A model generated the notes under the pieces. The model ran no database searches, was not told the DNA's origin, and worked only from the letters and a program-made list of their open reading frames with translations. Below are positions 14,671-21,800 of a DNA stretch of 22,624 bases, piece after piece. This stretch comes from an uncultured Flavonifractor sp. (GTDB taxonomy: Bacteria > Bacillota > Clostridia > Oscillospirales > Oscillospiraceae): NCBI GenBank assembly GCA_947384055.1, contig CANDFO010000036.1, positions 1 to 22,624 of the forward strand, written 5' to 3'. How positions within the stretch are numbered: the first letter of the stretch is position 1; every line of letters starts with the position of its first letter. The position numbers were made by a program, and so were the translations under genes.

Positions 14671-15408
14671 GGTTTTTGCAACCTCCTTGACTTTGGTGCC
14701 GGGCTTGCCGGAAAAGCTGGACAAGACCTCCAGCTTGACGCCGTAACGCTTGGCCATTTCTACCGACCGGTTGTGGAGCACCTGAGCCCCCAGGGTGGCC
14801 AGCTCCAGCATCTCGTCATACGTGATCTCCTCCAGCTGCTGGGCGCCGGAGACGCTGCGGGGGTCGGCGGTAAAGACGCCGTCCACGTCGGTGTAAATCT
14901 GGCACAGATCCGCGTGGAGCACTGCGGCCAGCGCCACCGCCGACGTATCCGAGCCGCCCCGTCCCAGCGTGGTGATGTCGTCATATTTGCTCAGGCCCTG
15001 GAAGCCGGTGACAATCACAATGGACTTTTTATCCAGCTCGGCCAGGACCCGTTCGGTGTCAATGCGCTTGATGCGGGCATCCCCATAGGTGGAGTTGGTG
15101 CGGAAGCCCGCCTGCCAGCCGGTCAGAGAGACCACCGGGTAGCCCATGGCTTCAATGGCCATGGCGCACAGGGCGCAGGAGATCTGCTCGCCGGTGGACA
15201 GGAGCATATCCATCTCCCGCTTGGAGCCGTGGGGATTAATCTCCGCTGCCTTGGCAATCAGATCGTCGGTGGTGTCCCCCTGGGCGGAGAGGACCACCAC
15301 CACACTGTGCCCCCGGCGGTAGGTCTCGGTGATAATGCGGGCCACATTGCGGATGCGGTCCGCGTCCGCAACGGAGCTTCCGCCGAATTTTTGTACAATC
15401 AGTCCCAT
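14182..15408 (-). CDS. lysC: Aspartate kinase
   Basis: Aspartate kinase phosphorylates L-aspartate, the entry step to lysine, threonine, methionine and diaminopimelate. The 408 residues equal the length of Bacillus LysC (aspartokinase II). KFGGSSV (7-13) and GRGGSDTSA (149-157) mark the kinase fold, and two ACT domains follow (about 265-330 and 345-400), with the usual VVGLADQPGIAFKVF and SIVGAGMVHNPGVAAKMFEAL segments. The ATG at 15408 is preceded by AAGGAGG with 11-nt spacing. An internal Shine-Dalgarno and ATG predict a separate beta subunit. It is last in the ACT-hom-lysC group, 110 nt after hom. Feedback by lysine or threonine is expected for the family but the effector cannot be read here. 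Confidence 0.97.
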   Translation of the reverse strand: MGLIVQKFGGSSVADADRIRNVARIITETYRRGHSVVVVLSAQGDTTDDLIAKAAEINPHGSKREMDMLLSTGEQISCALCAMAIEAMGYPVVSLTGWQAGFRTNSTYGDARIKRIDTERVLAELDKKSIVIVTGFQGLSKYDDITTLGRGGSDTSAVALAAVLHADLCQIYTDVDGVFTADPRSVSGAQQLEEITYDEMLELATLGAQVLHNRSVEMAKRYGVKLEVLSSFSGKPGTKVKEVAKTMEKMHVSGVAKDKNVARLAVVGLADQPGIAFKVFSILAKEKVNVDIILQSIGRNNTKDISFTVGKQDMERTKQALESCRDMLGFDHIDMTDQIAKVSIVGAGMVHNPGVAAKMFEALYNAGININMISTSEIKVSVLVDLCDADRAVQVIHDRFFNEFGSGN

Positions 15409-15458
15409 TGGTCTATGTACCTCCTTGGATCAGGAAAAATATAGGCGTTTTGAAAGGG

Positions 15459-15501
15459 GGCCGGGGAAGCGGCTCTGCCTGTCCGCTTCCCATACCCGGC
15501 C
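15459..15501 (-). other. Hairpin between hom and lysC
   Basis: GGGAAGCGG (15464-15472) pairs with CCGCTTCCC (15483-15491) around a 10-nt loop, and an outer GGCC (15459-15462) can pair with GGCC (15498-15501) across a bulge. On the minus strand only CCCCCTTTC follows, so termination after hom would be weak. It may act as partial terminator or as a leader structure for lysC. Confidence 0.5.
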
Positions 15502-15507
15502 CAGCCT

Positions 15508-15536
15508 ATTATATGCCCTCAGTCCAGCACGCGGAA
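15508..15536 (-). promoter_or_regulatory. Possible promoter of lysC
   Basis: A perfect TATAAT (15513-15508) lies just past the hom stop on the minus strand, with a poor -35 (TTCCGC, 15536-15531) at 17 nt. If used, it would place the intergenic hairpin at the start of the lysC mRNA. Confidence 0.35.
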
Positions 15537-16733
15537 CGCGGCGGCGGGAACCAGCCCGGCCAGCCGCCGCTCCAGGGCGGAGCGGGTCAGGGCCTCCCCG
15601 GTGAGAAGGGCCTGCTCGCCCTCCGGCGCGCCGGAGCGGGTCAGGCGCGCCGCCTCCGGGAACGCGGCCCGGACCTCTTCTCCGCCTTCCGTCAGGCGGA
15701 GATACCACACGCTTGCCACGTCCTCGGGCGGGACCGCGGCGTCCGGCCCGCCGGGACCCCAGCCCAGATAATTCCGCTTGCCCAGGTGCTTGGCCGCGTC
15801 AATAACGTCCGCCACCACCGCGGAGGCGGTGGGCAGCTTGCCCGCCCCCCGGCCGTAGAACATCACGTCGCCGATGGCGTTGCCCTTGACGGTAATGGCG
15901 TTGAACACGTCCTCCACCCCGGACAGGGGGTCCTCCAGCGCCACCAGGTGGGGGGACACAAAGGCGGACACCGCTCCGTCCGGGCGGCGCATGGCCCGTC
16001 CCAGGAGCTTGATCTTCCTGCCGCAGGCATCCGCGTAGGCCACGTCAGCCAGGGAGACCCCGGTGATGCCCTGGGTGGGGACCTGGTCCGGGTAGATATG
16101 CCGGCCGAAGGCCAGGGAAGCCAGAATGCAGATTTTCCGGCAGGCGTCGTGCCCCTCAATATCGGCGGTGGGGTCCTGCTCCGCGTAGCCGTTGGCCTGG
16201 GCCTCCTTCAGAGCTGTGTCAAAGCTCAGCCCCGCCCGGATCATCCGGGTCAGGATATAATTGGTGGTGCCGTTGAGAATGCCGCAGATCTCCTCAATCC
16301 GGTTGGCCGCCAGGCACTGATTCAGGGGCCGGATAATGGGGATGCCGCCCCCCACGCTGGCTTCAAACAGATAGCTGACCCCGTGCTCTTTGGCCAGCTG
16401 GAGCAGCTCATAGCCGTGGGACGCCACCAGCTCCTTGTTGGATGTCACCACGCTTTTGCCCGACTGGAGGGCCCGTTCGGTAAAATCTCTGGCCGCCTTT
16501 GCCCCGCCGATGGTCTCCACCACAATGGAGACCTCCGGGTCCTGCTCAATGACGGAGAAATCATGCACAATCTTGTCCGCAAAGGGACTGTCCGGAAACT
16601 CCCGCACATCCAGAATATATTTCAGCCGGATCAGGTCGTCCACCTTCCGGTCGATCTGGGCCCCGTTGGTGGCGAGCACCTCCGCCACGCCGGAACCCAC
16701 GACACCGAACCCCAAAACCGCCACGTTGACCAT
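15519..16733 (-). CDS. hom: Homoserine dehydrogenase
   Basis: The enzyme reduces aspartate semialdehyde to homoserine with NAD(P)H, the branch toward threonine and methionine. The 404 residues include the Rossmann motif VLGFGVVGSG (6-15), TSNKELVASHG (97-107), NGTTNYILTRM (154-164), the signature ANGYAEQDPTADIEGHDACRKI (180-201) and YGRGAGKLPTASAVV (293-307). Lys240 or Lys242 in CGRKIKLLG matches the catalytic lysine region. The usual C-terminal ACT domain is degenerate: after YLRL (344-347) there is no DxPGVL motif. The ATG at 16733 has AAAGGAGG with 7-nt spacing. It lies 216 nt downstream of the ACT-protein gene on the same strand. Confidence 0.96.
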   Translation of the reverse strand: MVNVAVLGFGVVGSGVAEVLATNGAQIDRKVDDLIRLKYILDVREFPDSPFADKIVHDFSVIEQDPEVSIVVETIGGAKAARDFTERALQSGKSVVTSNKELVASHGYELLQLAKEHGVSYLFEASVGGGIPIIRPLNQCLAANRIEEICGILNGTTNYILTRMIRAGLSFDTALKEAQANGYAEQDPTADIEGHDACRKICILASLAFGRHIYPDQVPTQGITGVSLADVAYADACGRKIKLLGRAMRRPDGAVSAFVSPHLVALEDPLSGVEDVFNAITVKGNAIGDVMFYGRGAGKLPTASAVVADVIDAAKHLGKRNYLGWGPGGPDAAVPPEDVASVWYLRLTEGGEEVRAAFPEAARLTRSGAPEGEQALLTGEALTRSALERRLAGLVPAAAFRVLD

Positions 16734-16949
16734 ATATTATTTCCTCCTTTTGCGCCGGGACCGCCGCGTTCCGCGGGTCCTCAGCCTGGGCCATGTTTGA
16801 AACATATCAACATGTCCAAGCAGCGGTTCTTTTTCCGGCTGGGCGGCACAATTTTCCCTTGAAATCCGTCAGGATTCCCTGCGGAAAAATTGTTTGCCAG
16901 TCGAAAAAATCTCTCGCTGTTGGGCACATTGCCATTGATCAAACAAGGC
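16734..16949 (-). other. Structured gap between the ACT gene and hom
   Basis: No gene is seen. ACAATTTTCC (from 16849) pairs with GGAAAAATTGT (16883-16893) apart from one extra base, and inside it AATCC pairs with GGATT around a 4-nt loop. A longer-range TTGTTTG/CAAACAA pair spans 16891-16947. Near 16794-16815, CATGTT and AACATG flank a TTGA...TCAA dyad. A GGACC-type GC hairpin (about 16757-16780) lies just above the hom ribosome binding site. No T-run terminator and no clear -35/-10 pair were found. It could be a regulatory leader or operator region for hom. Confidence 0.4.
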
Positions 16950-17390
16950 CTACCCTGCCAGAATTTCACACCGGAGCACGCCCTTTACCCCCAGGGCCAG
17001 GGACAGCAGCTCCTCCAAGGAGACCTCCAGCCCGGAGGTCTCCGCCCCGATGGTGACGGCCGCACAGCCGCTGGCCGGGATAGCCTGGTTGATGGTGAGA
17101 ATATTCCCGCCCGACTGGGCAAAAATATTCAGGACCGCTGAGAGCACTCCCGGTTCATCCTTCAGCAGGATCTGAAAAGTGACAATGCGCCCGTGGAGCA
17201 TGTCGTTAAAGGGGCGCACCGCGTCCTTATATTTGTAAAAGGCGCTGCGGCTGATGCCCGCCTGCCGCGCGGCCCGGTTTACGGTGTCCGCTTCCCCGGT
17301 CTCCAGCATCCGCTTGGCCTCGGCCACTTTTAGAAAGATGTCCGGCAGCGCGCTTGCCTCTACGATAAAGTAGTTTGGCGTCTTGCCCAT
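16950..17390 (-). CDS. ACT domain-containing regulatory protein (PheB/UPF0735 type)
   Basis: This 146-residue protein has a small N-terminal helical region resembling a helix-turn-helix (VNRAARQAGISRSAFYKYKD, about 38-57) and a C-terminal ACT domain (about 69-146) with the amino-acid-binding turn DEPGVLSAVLNIFAQSGGNI. ACT domains bind amino acids as dimers. The family is often encoded beside hom or pheA in Firmicutes, and its biochemical role is not settled. The ATG at 17390 follows GGGAGG by about 10 nt, and a promoter with 17-nt spacing lies upstream. Position before hom and lysC suggests it senses an aspartate-family amino acid, possibly threonine; that is inference. Confidence 0.88.
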   Translation of the reverse strand: MGKTPNYFIVEASALPDIFLKVAEAKRMLETGEADTVNRAARQAGISRSAFYKYKDAVRPFNDMLHGRIVTFQILLKDEPGVLSAVLNIFAQSGGNILTINQAIPASGCAAVTIGAETSGLEVSLEELLSLALGVKGVLRCEILAG

Positions 17391-17453
17391 TCTATGCCCA
17401 CACCTCCCAGTTTTGTCCTTTACAGAAAGTCATTTGTTTGCTGCACGGGGTCT

Positions 17454-17482
17454 ATTGTAGCACACCCGGGCCCTCCGCGCAA
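17454..17482 (-). promoter_or_regulatory. Promoter of the ACT-hom operon
   Basis: On the minus strand TACAAT (17459-17454) is preceded by TGC, forming an extended -10, and by TTGCGC (17482-17477) at 17 nt. It reads toward the ACT-domain gene and away from the YtvI-like gene. Confidence 0.6.
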
Positions 17483-17510
17483 GGGAGGATCCGTACGGTG
17501 TTCCGCCAAA

Positions 17511-17539
17511 TTCACCGCGGTTTCCCGTCGATTTATACA
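17511..17539 (+). promoter_or_regulatory. Weak candidate promoter of the YtvI-like gene
   Basis: TTCACC (17511-17516) and TATACA (17534-17539) have a 17-nt spacer, each matching sigma-A at 4 of 6 bases. A 7-bp hairpin (CCGGCGG 17545-17551 with CCGCCGG 17558-17564) follows in the leader. If the gene is sporulation-controlled, a sporulation sigma factor promoter would be expected instead, and I could not identify one. Confidence 0.3.
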
Positions 17540-17617
17540 GAATACCGGCGGTTATGGCCGCCGGCGGACCGGGACACGCAGCGGTCCTACATACGCAGGC
17601 GGAAGGGGGAGGGTCCG

Positions 17618-18682
17618 TTGCCGGAAAAGCATCTGCGGTTCCTGCTGTACCTGCTGTACGGTGTGCTGGCGCTGGCGGGGATATGGCTGGCGCTGCGGTT
17701 CTTGCTCCCCTGGCTGGCGCCGTTCCTGGTGGGAGTGGCTCTGGCCGCCCTGGTGGAGCCGGTGGTGAAGCTGTTGACCGGCCGGCCGCGGCTGCCCCGC
17801 TGGGGCGCCAGTGCGCTGTGCATTCTGGGGCTGACCGGGGCTGTTCTAGGGGCGGCGGGCGCTCTCCTGTGGCGGCTGACCTATGAGGCGGGGGCGCTGC
17901 TGGGAAAGCTGCCTGTCCTGCTGGCGGGGTCCTCCGCCCTGACCGAGGGGCTGGAGCGGTGGTCCTACCGGTTTCTCACGGCCCTGCCCATTCCCCTGCG
18001 GGAGGCCGTTCGGGACGGGCTGGAGGGCATGCTGGAGGCAGGGGCGGCCCTTCCCGGCCGTCTGTACGGCTGGCTGGCGGGTGCGGCGGCGGGGGCGGCC
18101 GCGGCCCTGCCGTCGGCCGCGCTGTTTCTTTTCACCGCTGTGCTGGCGGCTTACCTCATCAGTGCCGGCTGGCCGGAGTACCGGGCGCTTTCCGCCCGTC
18201 TGACCCCGGAGCCCTGGCGGGAGCCTCTGCGCCTGGCCGGGCAGGAGATGAAACGAACCCTGGGCGGATGGCTCCGGGCCCAGGGCGCGCTGATGCTGGC
18301 GACGTTTGGCCAGCTGGCGGCGGGACTGCTGGTGCTTCGGGTGGAATTCTTCCTGCTGCTGGCCGCCATAATCGCCCTGGTGGATGCCCTGCCGGTATTC
18401 GGCACGGGGGCGGTGCTGGTTCCCTGGGCGGCGGCGGCGCTCCTGTCGGGGCAGACCGGGCTGGGACTGGGGCTGCTTGCCCTCTACGGCGTGGTGAGCC
18501 TGGTGCGCAGCCTGCTGGAGCCCAAGCTGGTGGGGGAGCACACAGGCCTGCCGCCCCTGGGCGCGCTGGCGGCCATGTATGCGGGGTATCGGGCGCTGGG
18601 CGTGGCGGGTATGGTCCTGGCGCCCCTGGCGGCATCTCTGGCCTGCCAGCTGTGGCCCTATTTCTTCCATAAAAACGGCTGA
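17618..18682 (+). CDS. AI-2E transporter family membrane protein, sporulation protein YtvI-like
   Basis: This 354-residue polytopic membrane protein has the AI-2E/PerM family layout: a helical pair at the N-terminus (about 9-45), a third helix (about 62-88), a soluble amphipathic stretch (about 90-155), then alternating helices to the end. Conserved C-terminal features are FFLLLAAIIALVDALPVFGTGAVLVPWA and LEPKLVGEHTGLPPLGALAAMYAGY. Length and layout fit the sporulation integral membrane protein YtvI group. The start is a TTG at 17618 behind AAGGGGGAGG; an earlier in-frame start would add unrelated sequence without a binding site. It stands alone, diverging from the ACT gene and converging on the surface-protein gene. 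The transported substrate, if any, is unknown. Confidence 0.82.
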   Translation: MPEKHLRFLLYLLYGVLALAGIWLALRFLLPWLAPFLVGVALAALVEPVVKLLTGRPRLPRWGASALCILGLTGAVLGAAGALLWRLTYEAGALLGKLPVLLAGSSALTEGLERWSYRFLTALPIPLREAVRDGLEGMLEAGAALPGRLYGWLAGAAAGAAAALPSAALFLFTAVLAAYLISAGWPEYRALSARLTPEPWREPLRLAGQEMKRTLGGWLRAQGALMLATFGQLAAGLLVLRVEFFLLLAAIIALVDALPVFGTGAVLVPWAAAALLSGQTGLGLGLLALYGVVSLVRSLLEPKLVGEHTGLPPLGALAAMYAGYRALGVAGMVLAPLAASLACQLWPYFFHKNG

Positions 18683-18726
18683 TCCGCTCCCCATGAACCG
18701 GGGGGCCAGAAGCTGTCGGATGATGA

Positions 18727-18756
18727 AACACCCCCGGGCCGAAGCCCGGGGGTGTT
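18727..18756. terminator. Shared stem-loop between convergent genes
   Basis: A perfect 13-bp GC-rich stem (18727-18739 with 18744-18756) closes a 4-nt loop. Read on the minus strand the loop is UUCG closed by C-G, an exceptionally stable tetraloop, followed by TTTCATC; on the plus strand GTCAGGTTTTG follows. It probably ends both the surface-protein transcript and the YtvI-like transcript. Neither side has a long T-run. Confidence 0.75.
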
Positions 18757-18801
18757 GTCAGGTTTTGCCGGATAAGTGTTACTTACCCGAGGGAACTAAG
18801 G

Positions 18802-21800
18802 TTACTTAGCTTTCAGCTGGCCGTTCACCACGGTGATGGTCTTCTCGATGGAAGCCTTGTCTGTACCAGACACATGGATCACGATGGTGGTGTTCTTAGA
18901 ACCCTTAACCAGCTTCAGCGGGGAAGTGAGCTCCGCCGCTTCGCCATCCACCGTATAGGTAACGGTGTCTTCGCTGGCTACGGTGAGGTCGATCTCAGTG
19001 GTCTCGGAGGTCTTCGTGTCGAAGGTAACGACAGTGGGAGCCGCGGCGTCGTCAGCAGTCACGTAGTCGCTCAGGGTAACAGTAACAGTGGCAGCAGCCT
19101 TGCTCTCAGCAGGCAGCTTCTCGACGGTCTCGGGAGTAGCTACGAAGCCATCCTCGTTGGCGTCGCCAACCTTGTCGCTGAACTCGAAGGTAACGCCGCC
19201 GACAACGGACTTGTCAGCCTCGTCGCCTTCTTTCTCGGTCCACTGGATGCCGCTGGCATCGGAAGCGTCCAGAGTAGCGTCCTCGCCGAAGGCAATGGCA
19301 GCACCCTCAGCGCCCTTCAGGTCAGTGCTGGCACCAGCCAGAATGTTGTCTTCGCCATTCAGGGTCAGAGTGGTGTTGGCGCCGATGGAAACTTCCTTGG
19401 CATTGGTGGCATCGAACTTGCCGTTGACAGTGATGTCAGCCTTCAGAGCAACCTTGGCGTCAGTGTCGGCAGTAATCGTCACATCCTCAAGGGTAACATC
19501 GCTCTTCGCGTTGACTTCCAGAACCTTAACAGCCAGGGTGCCTTCCACCACAACCTTGCCGGCGCTGGTCGCGCTGACGGTCAGGCTGTCGGCAGTCAGG
19601 TTGCCGCCAACGATCAGGCTGTTGATGCTGTTGACAACAACATCATCAGCGGCAATGCTGCCGGTAACATCCAGATGTCCATTGACAGTAAGGGTGCCGC
19701 AAGCGGTGATGCTGCCTGTGGTGTTGAGCGGGGCACCGTAGCCAACGTGCAGGTCGGCGCCGGCAGCCACGGTCAGATCCTTGCTGTTGGCATTCAGGTT
19801 GCCCACATACATCAGCTTGCTGCTGACGGTGGTGACGTCGCGGGTCAGGGTCAGGGTGCCGCTCACGTAGACGTTAGCAACACTGAGGGTAGTTCTGATA
19901 CCGGTGAGATTACCCATAACGGAGACAGAACCATTGCCGGAAATGTTGTTGTTCTGCGCATCCAGAGCACCGTCAACCTTCAGAATGCGGTCGGCAGGAA
20001 TGTTGAGGTCCTCGGTCAGGTCCAGGCTGCCGTTATACAGAACGTCATAGCCGTTGTTCAGGTACTCCTGAATCGTGCTGGTACGGTCATTATAGGCAAC
20101 ACTGCCGGGGTTAACGCTGCGGTAGTTGCTGCTCAGAGCGCTGTCCAGTCTCCAAGCCCAGGTGTGGTCGGGGTGAGCGCCGGGGGTCTCGGTGGAGCTC
20201 ACAGCATCCTCATCCATAAAGGCGGTGCGGATGTTGCCGGTGCTGTCCAGAACCAGGAAAGCGTGCCAGGTCTTGCTGCTGAAATCGCTCATGGCGCGGG
20301 CGTTCTCACCCTTGTCGAGGTCGGTAACGTTCCAGATCTTGGCGCTCTTCACGTCGTAGGGATAGCCAATGTTGTCAATCTGGAAGGTGCCGTTCTTCTG
20401 ACGGAAGCCGTCGCCCTCAACCAGGCTGTTAGTGCCCTCGTCAATGGTATCGATGCCATTGGCGCCGTGCGCATAAGCCCAGGCTCTCTTGAAGTCGGAA
20501 GAATCGGTGAAGTTGTCGTCATAATCGTCGCGGCTGATTACCAGGGTGCCGGCCTCGCCGTTCTCAAAGACCACATTCAGGGTGGCGTCCTTCTCAGTAA
20601 CGGTGTTGGCGGAGAGCACGTAAGCATAGTCGCGGGTCATAACGTTGGGGCAGTCGTCGAACAGGATTACGTCAGCCAGGTTGGTATTCTCATACTTATA
20701 GGCATCGCCGGTCCAGGTGGAACGAACAACAGTGGAGGCCAGATAGTGATAGCCGGCGTCAACTGTGCCCATGTTCTGATAGCCAACCGCCACGGCGGTC
20801 TTGACGTCGCTGGGATCGGTATCGTCGTAGTAGAAAGCGATGGTGTTGCGGTCGATGGTCACGCGGGAATCAGTGCCGACCACGTTGGCATCGCCAGTAC
20901 CATAGCCTCTGTCGAGCTCAGCGGCATCGGTGCGCAGGGTGTGTACCACATTCTTGGAGCCCAGGTTGGGAGTAGTAGCAGAAGTGCTGTTCTCAAAGCG
21001 GAAGTTGTTCCAGTTGCCATTGCCCACAGCACCCGTCTTCACGGAACCGATCACGTTCTTGATGGTCATCACGTTATCGTCGTTCAGGGTGTAGGCAATC
21101 ACATAACCGGCGGCATTGCCGGCGCCGTAGACCTTTCTGGCCTGATCGGTAGCGGAATCAGCGCTGTCGCCCTGATACGCGAAGATAAAGTCATCATAGC
21201 CGGCGTCGCCATTGTCGAATCTCCAGGGACGGGTGGTAGAGTTATCGGTATAGCTGGTGCCCAGGAAGCCCTTCAGCTCGATAACGCCGGTCTTAGCCTT
21301 GCTCCACTCCTCAGTGGCAATGGCGAGCTTGGCCTTGCCGTCGCGCTGCCAGATCTGGCCGGCCAGGTTGCTGGCGGAAGCGGAGAAGTTCAGGCTGTAG
21401 GTGCCCTTGGTGCCATCCTCCAGCAGAACGGAAACCTTGCCGGTAGCGTCGTCATCAAACACGCCGGGATTGTAGCCGGAATCCAGAATCAGAGCGTACT
21501 TGGGCAGGCTCTCCTCGGTGGGACGGAAGGCGCGGATGTAGCCGTGGGTATCCAGGAAGAACTCATAGGTGGTCTTGAACTGAACACCGTTGTCCTTGTC
21601 GCAGCGGCCAATCTCGAAATCAACGATATCGTTGCGGCCGTTGGCGGAGGTGTGGGTGTCCTTCAGAATGCCGATGCCGGAGGGCTTATAGGTAGTGCCG
21701 TCCACATCGATGGTCTCTTCCTTGGTCTTGTCGTTGTTGTAAGCGGTCATCTTGCCGGTCACAACCTCGGGCTCCTCGACATAGTAGCGGCCGCCGTAAG

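Noticed and set aside
14128..15444. Long plus-strand open frame of 438 codons opposite lysC
   Set aside because: It lies antisense to the clear aspartate kinase gene, has no ribosome binding site of note, and its product is the His/Gly/Val-rich type expected from reading GC-rich coding DNA backwards.
15409..15518. Lysine riboswitch ahead of lysC
   Set aside because: The gap is about 110 nt, too short for an L-box, and contains only one simple hairpin.
15408..16862. Plus-strand open frame of 484 codons opposite hom
   Set aside because: Antisense shadow of homoserine dehydrogenase; no recognisable domains.
16734..16949. T-box leader ahead of hom
   Set aside because: The conserved TGGNACCGCG antiterminator element and a terminator with T-run are absent.
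19088..19741. Plus-strand frame of 217 codons rich in Ser/Val/Thr/Leu opposite the surface protein
   Set aside because: Its regularity comes from the repeat structure of the surface-protein gene on the other strand.
19330..20060. CRISPR or tandem DNA repeat in the repetitive coding zone
   Set aside because: The repetition is in amino acid pattern (GxLTVxG), not in exact DNA units, and lies in an open frame.
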